From Macrocystis pyrifera (taxonomy: Eukaryota > Sar > Phaeophyceae > Laminariales > Laminariaceae), in NCBI GenBank assembly GCA_031763025.1, contig JASSKH010000009.1, forward strand, positions 2,294,001 to 2,358,000: DNA of 64,000 nucleotides, in the 5' to 3' direction. The notes below the pieces were generated by a model that was not told the origin of the DNA, searched no databases, and worked only from the letters and a program-made list of their open reading frames with translations. The position numbers and the translations under genes were made by a program. Shown here piece after piece: positions 62,672-64,000 of this stretch (positions are counted from its first letter, which is position 1; every line of letters starts with the position of its first letter).

Positions 62672-64000
62672 GTAAGCTTCGCAATGGCCTTGCGTTGCAC
62701 TTAACTATTGTCCTGCTGTATTTCGTAAACTCGGGAGTATAGGCAGGAAGGAGCCTGCAACTAAGCGCAGTACGAGTACTTGTATACACAAGCAAGTAGC
62801 GGCAGCAGAGCAAGCAGTATTATCTACAGCAGCACCAGTAAGTGCTGTGTTTGAGTAGCAATCCTCGTACTACCAATGCCTCGTCGCTGTTCGTCGTTGT
62901 GTCGCGGAAGCTCTTGTCATACTACCAGATACGTTTGAAGTAAGCTTTGACATGCGTACCAGTATGTATCGCCTTTTGTGACCCGCGTATAAAATACCAC
63001 GAAAAGAGAATACAGAGCACTTTGGTGAGAGGTGCTTTTGCGCTCGGCGGGGCAACTCACCCGTGAGCAGAGCAAAGCGGACGTCAGTCTCTACAGGATA
63101 CGCATGTACACCGTCTGTTGGTAGCTCAAGATCGATGACAAACTGTGTATTTATTCGAATGATGTATGCCGTTACTCAGCAGCAACGCGTTGTGCGAGTA
63201 TATCCAGGTTCGCGGCGATGCATCAGCCATCGCAACCAACGACAGCAGCAGCAGTATGTAACCCCGAAATGCCAACGCCAGCGCCAAGCCGAGCAGTGAA
63301 GGACAGCAGCTCCCACCAGCCCAAAGCAAGCTAAACCACTTTTATCACACCTTGGACCTGTCTTGACGACCCTGCCTTGCCTCAACCTCTCGATCGCGAG
63401 TCAACTGCTACATAGAGCAGAACTGGTCCCAGGCGCACTTGCGGACTACCTGGTATACTCGAACGGGTACAACAACCCGTGTTGATTTGATTGGTCAACT
63501 TCTCCCTTACCTGGTACATACTAAACACGTACCCAGCTTCGCGGCCATATAGTGTCGACGACGCTGCTCTTTATTTTGGCAATACTCAACGTACTATGTA
63601 TATACCTGGTATACCAGGTAGATTTCACCCACCATCAATTATATCGAAGTATGTTGTCAGTTTGAGCTCTGTGATGGAGCATGCTTGCTGGCGGGAAGAG
63701 GACTGGTGGTGTACTGCTGCTGTACCGCAACTGCCTATAAGCGGCAGGGAGTAGAGAGTACCTGGTACGGCTTACACCGCAGTCTGGGCGGCTAGATGGT
63801 ATTCCCACCATCTAGTGATGGCGTTGTGGTACTGCTGTGATGTGACACTCTTTATGCGCATGCATACCCCTGAACCAACATGTAAACAGGAGAACAAGAG
63901 CCTGTAACCCCTTTGGGTGTTCAAGATAAAAACGAAAACAATGATATATTTGGGTGTTGGCAATCTCGCGTAGGAGCAGCGTGAGCGGCCAGCAGTACGA
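62672..64000. other. Presumed eL21 intron and window end
   Basis: No further exon was recognised. The stretch is notable for five TACC(A/T)GGTA palindromes between 63448 and 63767, two of them fused back to back at 63604-63619. Confidence 0.4.

Overview
This is a window of eukaryotic nuclear DNA. Protein genes are split into short exons (about 40-195 bp) by GT-AG introns of roughly 0.4-2.4 kb, and most of the space is repeats: LTR retrotransposons, LINE remnants, tRNA-derived SINEs, hairpin MITEs, TIR elements, minisatellites, long poly(G)/poly(C) runs and interstitial TTAGGG-type repeats. The protein families and the architecture suggest a brown alga or a related stramenopile. That placement is inference; no rRNA or organelle marker is present to prove it.

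The host genes found are two tandem full-size ABC transporter genes of the PDR/ABCG type on the minus strand, plus the first coding exon of ribosomal protein eL21 on the plus strand. Gene A runs from 19.7 kb down past the left edge. Its sixteen recognised exons give N-terminal segment, NBD1 (Walker A split by an intron, GVSGGERRR signature, Walker B with Ser in place of the usual Glu) and TMD1 in order, with compatible reading phases at nearly every junction. Gene B (51.9 to 44.3 kb) shows the last eight exons: all of TMD2 and the stop codon. Its NBD exons were not found up to 64 kb. The eL21 exon is at 62567-62671.

Layout: 0.6-19.7 kb is gene A, with introns full of MITEs, tandem duplications and a 1.25-kb hAT-like element (14.1-15.35 kb). 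20-29.7 kb is intergenic, with a nested inverted-repeat region holding a LINE remnant (22.6-25.5 kb), foldback and TIR elements (26.8-27.9 kb). 29721-38976 is a complete Ty1/copia element with 541-bp LTRs that appear to differ at one base and a perfect 5-bp target duplication. Its coding region carries two homopolymer frameshifts, one stop codon and a striking 1.3-kb multi-inversion insertion. 39-44 kb holds minisatellites and the second copy of a dispersed repeat built around an interstitial telomere array. 44.3-51.9 kb is gene B. 55.5-59.3 kb is a 5'-truncated Ty3/gypsy element on the minus strand. 59.8-60.6 kb is a TIR element, and 61-62.7 kb carries a duplicated unknown coding segment and the eL21 exon.

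The most unusual non-genic signal is a palindrome, TACC(A/T)GGTA, found about ten times more often than expected, scattered through introns and spacers but absent from both LTR elements. Exon limits were set by hand from splice sites and phase.
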